A DNA stretch of 26,896 nucleotides from the IMG/VR virus record IMGVR_UViG_3300042361_000157, positions 1-26,896 of that record. The stretch is one strand, 5' to 3'. The stretch is from a virus. A program made the translations under genes and the position numbers. The notes beneath the pieces were generated by a model. The model was not told the origin of the DNA, searched no databases, and saw nothing but the letters and a program-made list of their open reading frames with translations. Positions 6,628-15,304 of this stretch are shown one piece after another. Every line of letters begins with the position of its first letter. Positions within the stretch are counted from its first letter, which is position 1.

Positions 6628-7869
6628 ATGGGATTACAAAATTCAAGCGTATCAGCAGTTCAAGCAGCCCAAAGCGCAGGCGTAGATGGTGCAAAATCGC
6701 AAGGTGTAGTATATAGTGTAATATTAGATGAAACGCATCCTTATTTAAAAAATAGAGAAGATTCTAAAAACAAAGAATCAATTTTTGTAGGTGCTATTCA
6801 ATATAGATTAACAGGACAACCATCGGATGATGATGCTAGTTTACCTATTGCATATCCATTGGATAAAAATTTTAAAACACTTCCTGTAAAAAATGAATCA
6901 GTAGAGATTATAAAAGGTGCTGGTGGTACAACGTATTACAAAAGAATAGGACCTGAATTATCTCCATTGGTAGATGCAGACCCAAATAGTATATCAAAGC
7001 TATTTAGTCCTGTAAAAGTAACTGAAAATGCATCAAAGGAATATTCAAAAGTACAATCAACAGGAATATCAAGAAGTAATACAAATGAAACAGCTAAGTA
7101 TGATGGGCATGGTGATTATTTTTTATATGAAAGAGGTATTCATAAATTAAAACTATGGGAAGGTGATACTTTATTTGAAAGTAGATTTGGACAATCAATT
7201 AGATTTTCTGGATATAATAACGATGAGAAAAAATTATCACCAACAATTATAATAAGAAATGGTGAAAATACTGAATCTAAAAAATTATTAGATAGTGAAG
7301 TAACTAACGAAGATATAAACAGAGATGGTAGTATAATAGCTATGACATCTAATAAGTTTCAATTAGGATTTGTTCCTGGTAAGGTTGATGATAAAGGTAA
7401 AGGTGATTTTGAAACAAAGCCCGAATCTTTTGAAAATTATCCTGATAAATTAGTAGGTGACCAAATACTTGTAAATTCAGGTAGAATAATATTATCAGCA
7501 AAAACTGGTGAGATGTTATTCTATTCAAAAAAGAATTATGGATTTATTTCTGATGGTGGACTTTCAATAGATAATAAAGGTGGTATTGATGTTAGTACAA
7601 AAGATAATGTGAATTTTATAACAAACGATAAAGATTTTGCAATTCATAGTGGTAAGGGTTCTATATTTTTAGGAAATACTGAATTAGAGCCATTAGTAAA
7701 AGGAAAAAAATTAGTTGAACTATTGGCAGAACTTATAGATGCAATTGTTGCACAAAATTACTTAACACCATCCGGCCCATCTAAAATAGGTCCTGAAAAC
7801 TTACCAACATTTAGTAAAATAAAATCCAAGTTAAATAATATTTTAAGTAAATTAAACCAAACATCTTAA
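6628..7869 (+). CDS. Baseplate spike protein with N-terminal OB fold (gp5/gpV-like)
   Basis: The 413-residue protein begins with a short Ala/Ser helix. An OB-fold-like barrel follows at about residues 27-110: VVYSVILDETHPYL, VGAIQYRLTG, IAYPLDKNFKTLPVKNESV. That is the usual start of phage baseplate hub and spike proteins of the T4 gp5 / P2 gpV type. The C-terminal third (about 285-350) has short strands such as GRIILSAKTGEMLFY and GGIDVSTKDNVNFITN, like the triple beta-helix of a spike. A helical tail rich in Leu, Ile and Lys follows. There is no lysozyme insertion like that of T4 gp5; the cell-wall enzymes are encoded separately just downstream. The protein probably forms the trimeric membrane-piercing tip. 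Confidence 0.72.
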   Translation: MGLQNSSVSAVQAAQSAGVDGAKSQGVVYSVILDETHPYLKNREDSKNKESIFVGAIQYRLTGQPSDDDASLPIAYPLDKNFKTLPVKNESVEIIKGAGGTTYYKRIGPELSPLVDADPNSISKLFSPVKVTENASKEYSKVQSTGISRSNTNETAKYDGHGDYFLYERGIHKLKLWEGDTLFESRFGQSIRFSGYNNDEKKLSPTIIIRNGENTESKKLLDSEVTNEDINRDGSIIAMTSNKFQLGFVPGKVDDKGKGDFETKPESFENYPDKLVGDQILVNSGRIILSAKTGEMLFYSKKNYGFISDGGLSIDNKGGIDVSTKDNVNFITNDKDFAIHSGKGSIFLGNTELEPLVKGKKLVELLAELIDAIVAQNYLTPSGPSKIGPENLPTFSKIKSKLNNILSKLNQTS

Positions 7870-7870
7870 T

Positions 7871-8773
7871 ATGGAAAATTTATCTGGACAAGCTAGTAAT
7901 TTACAAAACCAAGCACAAGCAACGGCAACAAATGCAGTTGGAAATGCACAAGCAACGGCAACAAATGCGGTAGGAAACGCAACATCAGCTGCAACAAATG
8001 CGGTAGGTGATTTACAATCAAAAATACCTAAACCACCCGCAGTACCACAATTACCTAAGTTACCAAATGTACCACAATTACCTGGTGTTCCTGAATTCAA
8101 ACAAAAAGAATTACCAGTACCAAAAAAACTTAAAAATAATAAATTCAAAGATAAGTTAGCAGCGGCCGCAGCTAAAGCAAAACAATTGGCAGCAAAAGGA
8201 CAGGCTGCAGTAGCTAGTGCACAAGCTAAAGTAGAAAAGGCTGTAGCAACTGCACAAGAAAAAGCACAAAAAGCAGTATCGGATGCACAAGATAAAGTAA
8301 AACAAGGAATTGCAAGTGCTGAAGAAAAAGCAACCGCTACAGCTGAAAAAGCTAAACAAAGTGCGAAAGATGAAATTAAAAAAGTTCAAGAAGGAAAAGG
8401 CGGTATTCCATTAACAGAAGAAGAAAAGGATAAAATTGTAATAAACAAAACAACTGAAGCTGCAGTTAAGGATGCAAAACCAACACAAGATGCAGCTAAG
8501 GCAGCTATTGAAAAATCAAATCAAACAATAGGTAAGCCTGATTTAAGTGAACCTCAAAAGTTTGTAAAAACACATACAACTCCAGATGCTGGAAACAAAT
8601 TTTATATATACCAAGAACGTGAAAAGAGTGGTAATTATATCGCAGTTGCATATCGTAACCAAAATAAAACTGGATATATTACTAATAGAGAAGGGGGTAA
8701 TGTAAATCAAGGTGTTAATGCTGTAATTGAGCATCTGAATCAAAGAGAAGATAATGTACCTGAAAAAGATTAA
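7871..8773 (+). CDS. Ala-rich repeat protein with Pro-rich hinge and C-terminal domain
   Basis: The 300-residue protein has four zones. Residues 16-48 are three 11-residue units (QATATNAVGNA type). Residues 52-83 are a Pro/Leu/Val hinge (VPQLPKLPNVPQLPGVP). Residues 95-172 are a long Ala/Lys/Glu/Gln helix with heptad-like spacing. Residues 230-292 are a compact domain with FYIYQEREKSGNYIAVAYRN and a final helix. The long Ala-rich helix suggests an elongated rod. It lies one base after the spike gene and two bases before the M15 peptidase, so it probably belongs to the spike or central tail complex, perhaps as a tip, a tape-like filler or an anchor for the enzymes. No family is recognised. Confidence 0.7.
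   Translation: MENLSGQASNLQNQAQATATNAVGNAQATATNAVGNATSAATNAVGDLQSKIPKPPAVPQLPKLPNVPQLPGVPEFKQKELPVPKKLKNNKFKDKLAAAAAKAKQLAAKGQAAVASAQAKVEKAVATAQEKAQKAVSDAQDKVKQGIASAEEKATATAEKAKQSAKDEIKKVQEGKGGIPLTEEEKDKIVINKTTEAAVKDAKPTQDAAKAAIEKSNQTIGKPDLSEPQKFVKTHTTPDAGNKFYIYQEREKSGNYIAVAYRNQNKTGYITNREGGNVNQGVNAVIEHLNQREDNVPEKD
7916..8014 (+). repeat. Three tandem 33-bp units encoding 11-residue Ala/Thr/Asn repeats
   Basis: Units at 7916-7948, 7949-7981 and 7982-8014 encode QATATNAVGNA, QATATNAVGNA and TSAATNAVGDL. The first two are identical in protein and nearly so in DNA; the third has drifted. Confidence 0.85.
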
Positions 8774-8775
8774 TT

Positions 8776-10077
8776 ATGTCTTGGCAAACATTTAAAGATA
8801 ATATATTACAACTTTCTAATAGTCCTGAAAGTATAAATGATATTGATTTGGTAGCAAAAACATATGCTACCGAATATGATGCCGCTATTAAAAGAGGTAA
8901 GGATTCGCTTCACCAAATATCTTTACAAAGAGGAAATGTTGAAGCTATGACACAATTATTCAAAGCAGCTTTATTAAAAGGGCAAACATCAGCTGCACCA
9001 TATGATTTGGTTGGTGAGATGGGTAAGGGAGTTATTGCTTATTGGAGTGGTGCAATTATGAATAATTTTCCTATACCTGTTATACCAGCAACTGGAGCAA
9101 CTTCAAATGTTTCAGTTGTATCTAATTTAGTAGTAAACCCCGGACAATGGGCACCACCGGTATCATCGCCAGCTCAAGCAAGATTTAATGATCCTGAAGA
9201 ATTGTTGGATGATGCTGCACAAGAAAATAATGTAGAAAATGGACAAGCTGAAGAATTCTTTGCAGATGAACCATTAACCGATAAAGAAGTAGCAGAGGCA
9301 GAAGCTGAAGTAGAAGCATACCCAGAAGATACACCTGAATTACCAACAGAAGAAGTACCTCTTATAGAAGAACCGGAGGAAATATCATATGATGAAACTT
9401 CTTCCGAAATAAATATAGAAGAAGAAACTAGTAAAAAGCCAAATCAACCTGAGAAAAAAAGTGAAGTAGAAGCTGATGTTTCTGGTGCAAAGAAAGTAAC
9501 TAATATAGGAAAGAGTGGAGTACCACCGGGATTTGAAAAATATGTTGTGGATAGAAGTAAGATACTAAGAAAGGGTGCAAAGAAACACGATGGTAATGGC
9601 GGTGGGGTTCCTGCTAGTGCATTAGGAAGGGTTAATGCTGGTAGTTATGGGTCTGGTAACTTACATCCTGAAGCAGCTGTTTTCTTTGGTAAATTTATAG
9701 CACAAGCTAAAAAAGATAACGTTCAATTCACTGTATCAAGTTGGTATAGAGATTATGAAGGACAAGTAAAATGTTGGAATGAACTTGAAGCTGGTAAGGC
9801 TGCAGTTCCTGGTTGGTCTAATCACGGATTTGGCATAGCTGTTGATATACGTGAATTATATCGTGCGGTTGGTGGTAGTATAAAGGCCGATGTAAATGCC
9901 GAAGTTAGAAAAAATAATAAATTGTATAAATATTTTGCAGCAACTGCACCTAAATTTGGATTTTATAACCCAACTACTTTATCGGATGGTAATAAACCTG
10001 ATGAAGTTTGGCATTGGGAATATCATGGATTTAAAACATTTACAAAAGAATATAGAGCTCAAATGATGAAATCATAA
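8776..10077 (+). CDS. Virion-type M15 (VanY-like) peptidoglycan peptidase with N-terminal anchor domain
   Basis: The 433-residue protein has a helical N-terminal domain (about 1-125), an acidic Glu/Pro linker (about 138-232) and a C-terminal zinc peptidase (about 270-430). The peptidase shows the M15 signatures. SNHGFGIAVD supplies His350 and Asp357, and DEVWHWEYH supplies His413 and the likely catalytic Glu410; an upstream SSWYRDYEGQ contains Arg325. M15 enzymes cleave D-Ala-D-Ala or L-Ala-D-Glu bonds of peptidoglycan stem peptides. There is no signal peptide, and the gene sits among spike and baseplate genes, so the enzyme probably rides in the tail and opens the wall during entry. The N-terminal domain would be the attachment part. 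The next gene has the same plan with a different enzyme. Confidence 0.88.
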   Translation: MSWQTFKDNILQLSNSPESINDIDLVAKTYATEYDAAIKRGKDSLHQISLQRGNVEAMTQLFKAALLKGQTSAAPYDLVGEMGKGVIAYWSGAIMNNFPIPVIPATGATSNVSVVSNLVVNPGQWAPPVSSPAQARFNDPEELLDDAAQENNVENGQAEEFFADEPLTDKEVAEAEAEVEAYPEDTPELPTEEVPLIEEPEEISYDETSSEINIEEETSKKPNQPEKKSEVEADVSGAKKVTNIGKSGVPPGFEKYVVDRSKILRKGAKKHDGNGGGVPASALGRVNAGSYGSGNLHPEAAVFFGKFIAQAKKDNVQFTVSSWYRDYEGQVKCWNELEAGKAAVPGWSNHGFGIAVDIRELYRAVGGSIKADVNAEVRKNNKLYKYFAATAPKFGFYNPTTLSDGNKPDEVWHWEYHGFKTFTKEYRAQMMKS

Positions 10078-10081
10078 TAAT

Positions 10082-11182
10082 ATGTCAGTAATACCTCCTA
10101 CAAAAAATACCGCCCTTATAGTAGATGATTTTATATCATATGCAACAACACATCTATCTACGGTAAGTGGAATTATAAATACAGTATCATTATATCCACC
10201 GATAGGTACTCCGGGTCCTGGTATAATAAATTGGACTTCATATATGGTGGCACCTGCTAGACCGGGAGGAGCAGCATCTACTGGTACGGACGTAGAAGAT
10301 ATAGAAGAAATTCCAGAAGAAGAAATAGTAATGAGTGAGGCTCAACAAGCCGCATCAGAAGAAGCTATGTTAGAGGGAGCTGATATAAATGAGGCAACGG
10401 CAACAGCATACGAAGAAGTTCCAGACAACGCAGAACCACCAACAGAAGAAGAACAAACTATATTAGAAGAAAGAATTGATGCAGAAGCTGAAGAAGGTGC
10501 AGCGGAAGTAGAAAAAGAATTACCACCTGAGGATAATCCAAAAAATCAAGAAAAAGTAGAACCTATTCCAAATTATAAATCAAAAATAAAAGTTCCAGAT
10601 GAATTAGTTAGAGCTATGAGAAAAGTTGGGGTTGGTAAAACTGCATTAGATAGAGCACATTTTTTAGCACAGGTGCATGCAGAGACTGGTGGATTTAGAG
10701 TTAAGACAGAAAGTTTGATGTATAGTGCTAGTAGATTATTACAAATATTTCCAAAATATTTCAAATCAGATGCTCAAGCTAATCAATATGCTAAGCAAGA
10801 GCAAAAGATAGGAAACTATGTATATGGTAACAGATTGGGTAACGGGCCTGAATCAAGTGGTGAAGGATTTAAATTTAGGGGTAGAGGAATGTTACAAGTT
10901 ACTGGAAAAGTAAATTATGAAAAATTTGGAAAAATGGTTGGTGATAATTGGATTGCAAATCCTGATTTAGTAGCTCAAACAAAAGGTGGGGCTGAATCGG
11001 CTTGCTTATTCTGGAAAAGTAATAATATAGCAAAATACGCTACTGATGCTAGTGTTAAACAAATAAATCTATGTGGTTGGAGAGTAAATGGTAAAAATCC
11101 GCCAAATGGAGCTGAGGAAAGAATTAGAGAATTTAACAAATATTGGGGGGAATTGCAAAAAGACCCTACTCTTTGGAGTTAA
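10082..11182 (+). CDS. Virion-type GH19 chitinase/lysozyme-like glycosidase with N-terminal anchor domain
   Basis: The 366-residue protein has a short hydrophobic, Pro/Gly-rich N-terminal domain (about 1-66), a strongly acidic linker (about 70-160) and a C-terminal GH19 domain (about 170-355). The GH19 features are AHFLAQVHAETGGF with the probable catalytic acid Glu201, a second acidic residue Glu261 in SGEGFKFRGRGMLQVTG, and the following NYEKFG. Phage GH19 enzymes cut the glycan strands of peptidoglycan. Together with the M15 peptidase upstream it would attack both glycan and peptide bonds. It has no signal peptide. The last gene of its unit, it is followed by a 59-base gap with a promoter-like motif. 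Confidence 0.86.
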   Translation: MSVIPPTKNTALIVDDFISYATTHLSTVSGIINTVSLYPPIGTPGPGIINWTSYMVAPARPGGAASTGTDVEDIEEIPEEEIVMSEAQQAASEEAMLEGADINEATATAYEEVPDNAEPPTEEEQTILEERIDAEAEEGAAEVEKELPPEDNPKNQEKVEPIPNYKSKIKVPDELVRAMRKVGVGKTALDRAHFLAQVHAETGGFRVKTESLMYSASRLLQIFPKYFKSDAQANQYAKQEQKIGNYVYGNRLGNGPESSGEGFKFRGRGMLQVTGKVNYEKFGKMVGDNWIANPDLVAQTKGGAESACLFWKSNNIAKYATDASVKQINLCGWRVNGKNPPNGAEERIREFNKYWGELQKDPTLWS

Positions 11183-11204
11183 ATCTCAAAAATACTTAAT
11201 TCAA

Positions 11205-11213
11205 ATATTTATA
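11205..11213 (+). promoter_or_regulatory. Putative late promoter motif ATATTTATA (4)
   Basis: An exact ATATTTATA lies in the 59-base gap before the baseplate module, 28 bases before the ATG at 11242. It would drive about 11.6 kb, 11242-22868, with no other motif of this kind in an intergenic gap over that distance. Confidence 0.65.
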
Positions 11214-11241
11214 AACATAACAAAACAAAGAATAGAATATT

Positions 11242-11742
11242 ATGGACATGGATAAACTATTAGAAGCCATTCAAATTCTTATTAAAGAGGAGCTTAAAGA
11301 GCAATTACCTGCTTTAATTAAGGAAGGTGTGAAGGCTGAAATGAAAAAAATGCTATCTGAAACAAAGGTAGCACCAAAACCACAATCAAAGGGTATTTCA
11401 ATGGCTAAGGCTATTTTAGGAGATGAACCAATACAAGAATCAGTTCAAACCAAACAAGCACCAACAAAGCAATACAGTAAAAATCCAATGATTAATCAAA
11501 TCCTCAATGAAACAAGAGGTGGTATTCCGCAAGGAGATGGTGGGTTTAGAACAATGAACTTTGGACAAGGTGATATGGGTTCGATTGTAGGTAAAACTGC
11601 GATAGCTGAAAAAATGGGTTATGGTGAAATGGCTAAAGGACCTCAACCAACTGGATTGGGAGTAAACACTGGAGTAGCTGAAATAGATAAAGCTTTGAAT
11701 AGAGATTATTCAGAACTTGTAAAAAGATTTAAGAAGAAGTAA
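11242..11742 (+). CDS. Baseplate-module protein with N-terminal helix, function unknown
   Basis: The 166-residue protein opens with an amphipathic helix of about 40 residues (LLEAIQILIKEELKEQL and onward). A Gln/Pro/Lys-rich flexible region follows (about 43-90). A Gly/Met-rich middle comes next (GGIPQGDGGFRTMNFGQGDM), then a basic tail ending KRFKKK. ATG 11242 is chosen over the second ATG at 11248 because it is first and both are in frame; the choice is not certain. Its stop overlaps the gp25 start by one base (TAATG), indicating coupling. A scaffold, plug or minor baseplate role is plausible. I do not recognise the family. Confidence 0.68.
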   Translation: MDMDKLLEAIQILIKEELKEQLPALIKEGVKAEMKKMLSETKVAPKPQSKGISMAKAILGDEPIQESVQTKQAPTKQYSKNPMINQILNETRGGIPQGDGGFRTMNFGQGDMGSIVGKTAIAEKMGYGEMAKGPQPTGLGVNTGVAEIDKALNRDYSELVKRFKKK

Positions 11743-12170
11743 TGGCAATTGTATTAGGACAAAAATTAGTACAAGATACTAAAAAGTATGAAGATTATGC
11801 GATAGGTATATCATTACCAATCCAAATCGGTAATACTGCGTTCAATCAAACCTTTACAACAAATGAGCAAATTAAATCAAATGTAAAAAATCTATTATTA
11901 ACTAAAAAGGGAGAGAGAGTAATGCAACCGGAATTTGGCAGTGGTTTGCAAGAATTACTTTTTGATTTTAATGATGATACTTTGCCTGGTAAAATTGAAG
12001 ATGCTATAACAAATGCATTGGAACAATGGTTACCATATGTTACAATAGAACAAATAGATGTAGAAAGTACAAATAATAATAGAGATAATAACTTAGTTAA
12101 TGTCTCTGTTACTTTTGGATTATTAAATCAACCGGATTTGAATACTGTATCTTTCACAATAGCAGCTTAA
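11742..12170 (+). CDS. Baseplate wedge protein, gp25-like
   Basis: The 142-residue protein carries the classical signature NLLLTKKGERVMQPEFGSGL followed by QELLFD (about residues 51-75), a helix (EDAITNALEQWLPYV) and a final beta-strand pair. This matches T4 gp25 / phage P2 gpW-like baseplate proteins, related to TssE of type VI secretion. These sit in the baseplate wedge and help start sheath assembly. The length is typical. Together with the gp6-like gene 10 bases downstream it shows that the phage has a contractile tail. Confidence 0.9.
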   Translation: MAIVLGQKLVQDTKKYEDYAIGISLPIQIGNTAFNQTFTTNEQIKSNVKNLLLTKKGERVMQPEFGSGLQELLFDFNDDTLPGKIEDAITNALEQWLPYVTIEQIDVESTNNNRDNNLVNVSVTFGLLNQPDLNTVSFTIAA

Positions 12171-12180
12171 TAAAATAAAA

Positions 12181-14217
12181 ATGGGAATAACTGTAACAAA
12201 TAAAAATTTTAAAAATAAAGGAAAAGATATAAAATATCTTGATAAAGATTTTATTGGATTTAGAAATAATCTAGTAGAGTTTGCAAAAAGCTATTTCCCA
12301 AAAACTTATTCTGATTTTAATGAATCATCTCCTGGTATGATGTTTATTGAAATGGCATCATATATAGGAGATTCTTTATCTTATTATATTGATGATACAT
12401 TAAAAGAATCATTGATGGTATATGCCGAAGATATAAAAAGTGTATTAGCATTATCTCAATATTTAGGATATAAACCAAAGGTAACATCACCAGCAATCAC
12501 AACATTATCGGTTTATCAATTAGTACCATCAATAGGAACTGGTGTAAATAATTTACCTGATTCAAAATATTTTTTAAGGATTAAAGAGGGATTGCAATCA
12601 ATTTCAACAAAGGATGGTATTATATTTAGAACAACCGATGCTGTTGATTTTTCTGATGAGAATGGTAGAGAGGTAAGTGTGTATCAAAGAGATGCTGCTA
12701 CGGGAGAACCAAGTTTTTATTTAATCAAAAAGTTTGTTCAAGTAATATCTGGTGAGCTAAGAGAGAAGTCAGTTACATTTGATTCGTATTCTCCATTTGA
12801 AAAAATAATATTGGATGAAACTGATGTAATTCAAATTTATGATGTAAGAGATAGTGGTAATAATAAATGGTATGAAGTTCCATATTTGGCGCAAGAAATG
12901 GTTTTTATAGATGTACCAAATACAGAAGTAAATGATGCTGATTTATATCAGTTTAAAACAACTGTACCATACATTTTAAAAACAATAAAAACTCCAAGAA
13001 GATTTGTTGCAAAAGTAGATGAGCAGAGTAGAACTGTTATTCAATTTGGTGCAGGTGATTCATCGGCATCCGATGAGCAATTAATTCCAAATCTTAAAAA
13101 TGTAGGATTAGGATTACCAAATTCTATCAGTAGATTGGACGAATCATTTGACCCAACAAATTTCTTAAAAACAAAAACATACGGAACATCTCCATCGGCA
13201 ACAACAATAACTGTTAAGTATTTAACTGGTGGTGGTGTTAAATCAAATGTAGCAACTGGACAATTGACTAGAATTAATAGAATAGAATTTGAAGAAGATA
13301 CACAAGCACTAACTGATGCAGAGAGGGCAATATATAACGCTACTAAAAATTCTGTAGCGATTGATAATGAAGTCACTGCGGCAGGTGGTAGGGGTGGTGA
13401 GACTGTTGAAGAAATTAGACAAAACGCTTTAGCAAACTTTGGTTCACAAAATAGAGCAGTAACTGCAAAAGATTATCAGGTAAGAGTTTTATCTATGCCT
13501 GCAAAATTTGGAGCAGTTGCAAAAGCTTACGCTGTAGCTGATGGTACGATTGATAATAATTCTCCCGCATCGATATTGGCATCTCCAAACAATTTACAAG
13601 AGTTTACTGATTTAGTAATGAGTTTTGTTAATATGCCTGATACCGAAGAACCATCCGAACAATCCATAAAAGAAGATATTACAAATTATTTAATTGGAAA
13701 GACTTCAAATGAAAATGAAAAAAATAATCCTTTTGCAATTAATTTGTATTTGTTAGGATATGATTTATTTGGAAGATTAGTACCACTTAGTAGAGGTGTT
13801 AAAGAAAATGTAAAGACGTATCTAAATGAGTATAGATTATTAACGGATGGTATTAATATTAATGATGGGTTTATTATAAACATAGGTATTGAATTTGAGA
13901 TATCAGTTTATCAGAATTATAATAAGAGTGAGGTATTGGCAAAATGTATTTCTGAATTAAAAGATTACTTTAAGATTGATAATTGGCAATTCAATCAAAC
14001 AATAAATTTGAGTGAAGTTGAATTATTAATTGCAAATATAGAAGGAGTTTCATCTGTTCCAAGTTTATCAATAGTGAATAAATGTGGTGGTAAGTACGCA
14101 CCAAATTCATATAATATAGAAGCGGCAACTAAAGCTAAGATTGTATATCCATCTTTAGACCCATCTATTTTTGAAATTAAATATCCGGATTCGGACATAA
14201 AAGGCAGAGCAAAATAA
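12181..14217 (+). CDS. Baseplate wedge protein, gp6 / gpJ-like
   Basis: The 678-residue protein has the usual N-terminal motif of this family: FNESSPGMMFIEMASYIGDS followed by a helix YYIDDTLKESLM and LSQYLGYKP (about residues 43-100). The central J-like segment is at about 400-450: GGRGGETVEEIRQNALANFG, then AVTAKDYQVRV. T4 gp6 forms the iris-like ring of the wedge and contacts gp25, which is encoded just upstream. The C-terminal part (about 540-678) is a mixed domain with LLTDGININDGFIINIGIEF. Length is close to T4 gp6. The stop overlaps the next start by one base, so the two genes are probably coupled. Confidence 0.88.
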   Translation: MGITVTNKNFKNKGKDIKYLDKDFIGFRNNLVEFAKSYFPKTYSDFNESSPGMMFIEMASYIGDSLSYYIDDTLKESLMVYAEDIKSVLALSQYLGYKPKVTSPAITTLSVYQLVPSIGTGVNNLPDSKYFLRIKEGLQSISTKDGIIFRTTDAVDFSDENGREVSVYQRDAATGEPSFYLIKKFVQVISGELREKSVTFDSYSPFEKIILDETDVIQIYDVRDSGNNKWYEVPYLAQEMVFIDVPNTEVNDADLYQFKTTVPYILKTIKTPRRFVAKVDEQSRTVIQFGAGDSSASDEQLIPNLKNVGLGLPNSISRLDESFDPTNFLKTKTYGTSPSATTITVKYLTGGGVKSNVATGQLTRINRIEFEEDTQALTDAERAIYNATKNSVAIDNEVTAAGGRGGETVEEIRQNALANFGSQNRAVTAKDYQVRVLSMPAKFGAVAKAYAVADGTIDNNSPASILASPNNLQEFTDLVMSFVNMPDTEEPSEQSIKEDITNYLIGKTSNENEKNNPFAINLYLLGYDLFGRLVPLSRGVKENVKTYLNEYRLLTDGININDGFIINIGIEFEISVYQNYNKSEVLAKCISELKDYFKIDNWQFNQTINLSEVELLIANIEGVSSVPSLSIVNKCGGKYAPNSYNIEAATKAKIVYPSLDPSIFEIKYPDSDIKGRAK

Positions 14218-15302
14218 TGGGATACTATTTTTTAACAGCATCAAAAGATGCAACTCTTTATCTTCAACAACCCAATCAAAATACTGGGCTTGATGAAATC
14301 TTAGAAATAAGTAAAATATATTATGGGAACATAAAAGATGTATCCCATGCTTTGGTAAAATTTGATGTAGGATATATATCAAAATCAATATCAGATGGTA
14401 CTATTGGATTCAATGATGCCACTTTAATTTTAAGAGAAACCGAAACAAACGAAATTCCATTAGAATATACAATATATGCAAATGCATTATCTGGTAGTTG
14501 GCAAATGGGTATTGGTACTAGATTTGATAATATAGCAACACAAGGTGTAACTTGGAATTATAGAGAAGGTGATTCTAAGTTAGATTGGTTATCAAATAAT
14601 TTTAATACAAATACGACAGCCAGTATAAATAATGGAGTTGGTGGTACATGGTGGACACAATACGCAACTTCTCAATCATTTAACTATGAAACTTCAGATA
14701 TTAATATGGATGTAAAATCTATGTTAAAAGTTTGGATGAGTGGTTCTATACCAAATGATGGATTTATTTTAAAATATGCAAACGCAGATAATTCAAATGA
14801 TGTAGAATCAAATACAGAAGATTATGGTGTAATTAAATTCTTTAGTAAAGAGACTCATACAATATATCAACCAAAGATTAGAATAGGTTGGGATGACCAA
14901 TTGTATGTAACTGGTTCATTGATAGCATTGACTGCAGAAGATATTAAAATTGGTATTAATAATTTGAAAAAAGAATACAAACTAAATAGTATTGCTAAAA
15001 TAAGAATATTTGGTAGAGAATTATATCCATTAAAAACTTTCTCAAATCAATTTGGATATACTAATCAACAGTATTTACCACAAACTACATATTATCAAAT
15101 AAGAGATTTTGCATCTAATGATATTATAATTCCATTTGGTAACTATTCTAAAATAAGTTGCGATGCTGATGGAAACTATATAAAACTTAATCTATCTAAT
15201 TGGGAAGCTGATAGAGTTTATAAAATAGAATTTATGATTGAGCAAGATGGTGGCTCTCAATATTTTGATGATAATATAACATTTAGTATAGCAAAGAATT
15301 AG
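14217..15302 (+). CDS. Tail or baseplate protein with a DNRLRE-like beta domain
   Basis: The 361-residue protein begins MGYYFLTASKDATLYLQQP. A pattern typical of DNRLRE domains follows: 'DAT' near the start, SHALVKFDV (about residues 42-50), an Ala/Thr-Leu strand (DATLILRETE), a 'W' segment (GVTWNYREGDSKLDWL), and a late GFILKYAN...IKFFSKET...PKIRIGWDD. DNRLRE domains occur on surface proteins as carbohydrate- or wall-associated modules. The last 120 residues form a different domain with RIFGRELYPLKTF. From its place after gp6 it may be a wedge/fibre adaptor. Domain assignment is from pattern reading only. The start is shared by one base with the gp6-like stop. Confidence 0.7.
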   Translation: MGYYFLTASKDATLYLQQPNQNTGLDEILEISKIYYGNIKDVSHALVKFDVGYISKSISDGTIGFNDATLILRETETNEIPLEYTIYANALSGSWQMGIGTRFDNIATQGVTWNYREGDSKLDWLSNNFNTNTTASINNGVGGTWWTQYATSQSFNYETSDINMDVKSMLKVWMSGSIPNDGFILKYANADNSNDVESNTEDYGVIKFFSKETHTIYQPKIRIGWDDQLYVTGSLIALTAEDIKIGINNLKKEYKLNSIAKIRIFGRELYPLKTFSNQFGYTNQQYLPQTTYYQIRDFASNDIIIPFGNYSKISCDADGNYIKLNLSNWEADRVYKIEFMIEQDGGSQYFDDNITFSIAKN

Positions 15303-15304
15303 AA

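Noticed and set aside
6628-7869. Lysozyme domain inside the spike protein, as in T4 gp5
   Set aside because: No lysozyme motif could be seen between the OB-like and beta-helix-like parts; cell-wall activity is encoded by the two genes downstream.
7916-8014. Three regular 33-bp repeats considered as a CRISPR-like array
   Set aside because: The repeats are directly adjacent without spacers, are in frame and encode a clean protein repeat.
2528-8168. Two copies of a G+C-rich GCGGCCGC octamer (in the Ala-rich parts of two genes)
   Set aside because: Both fall in runs of Ala codons and are explained by coding; no sign of a regulatory or recombination site.
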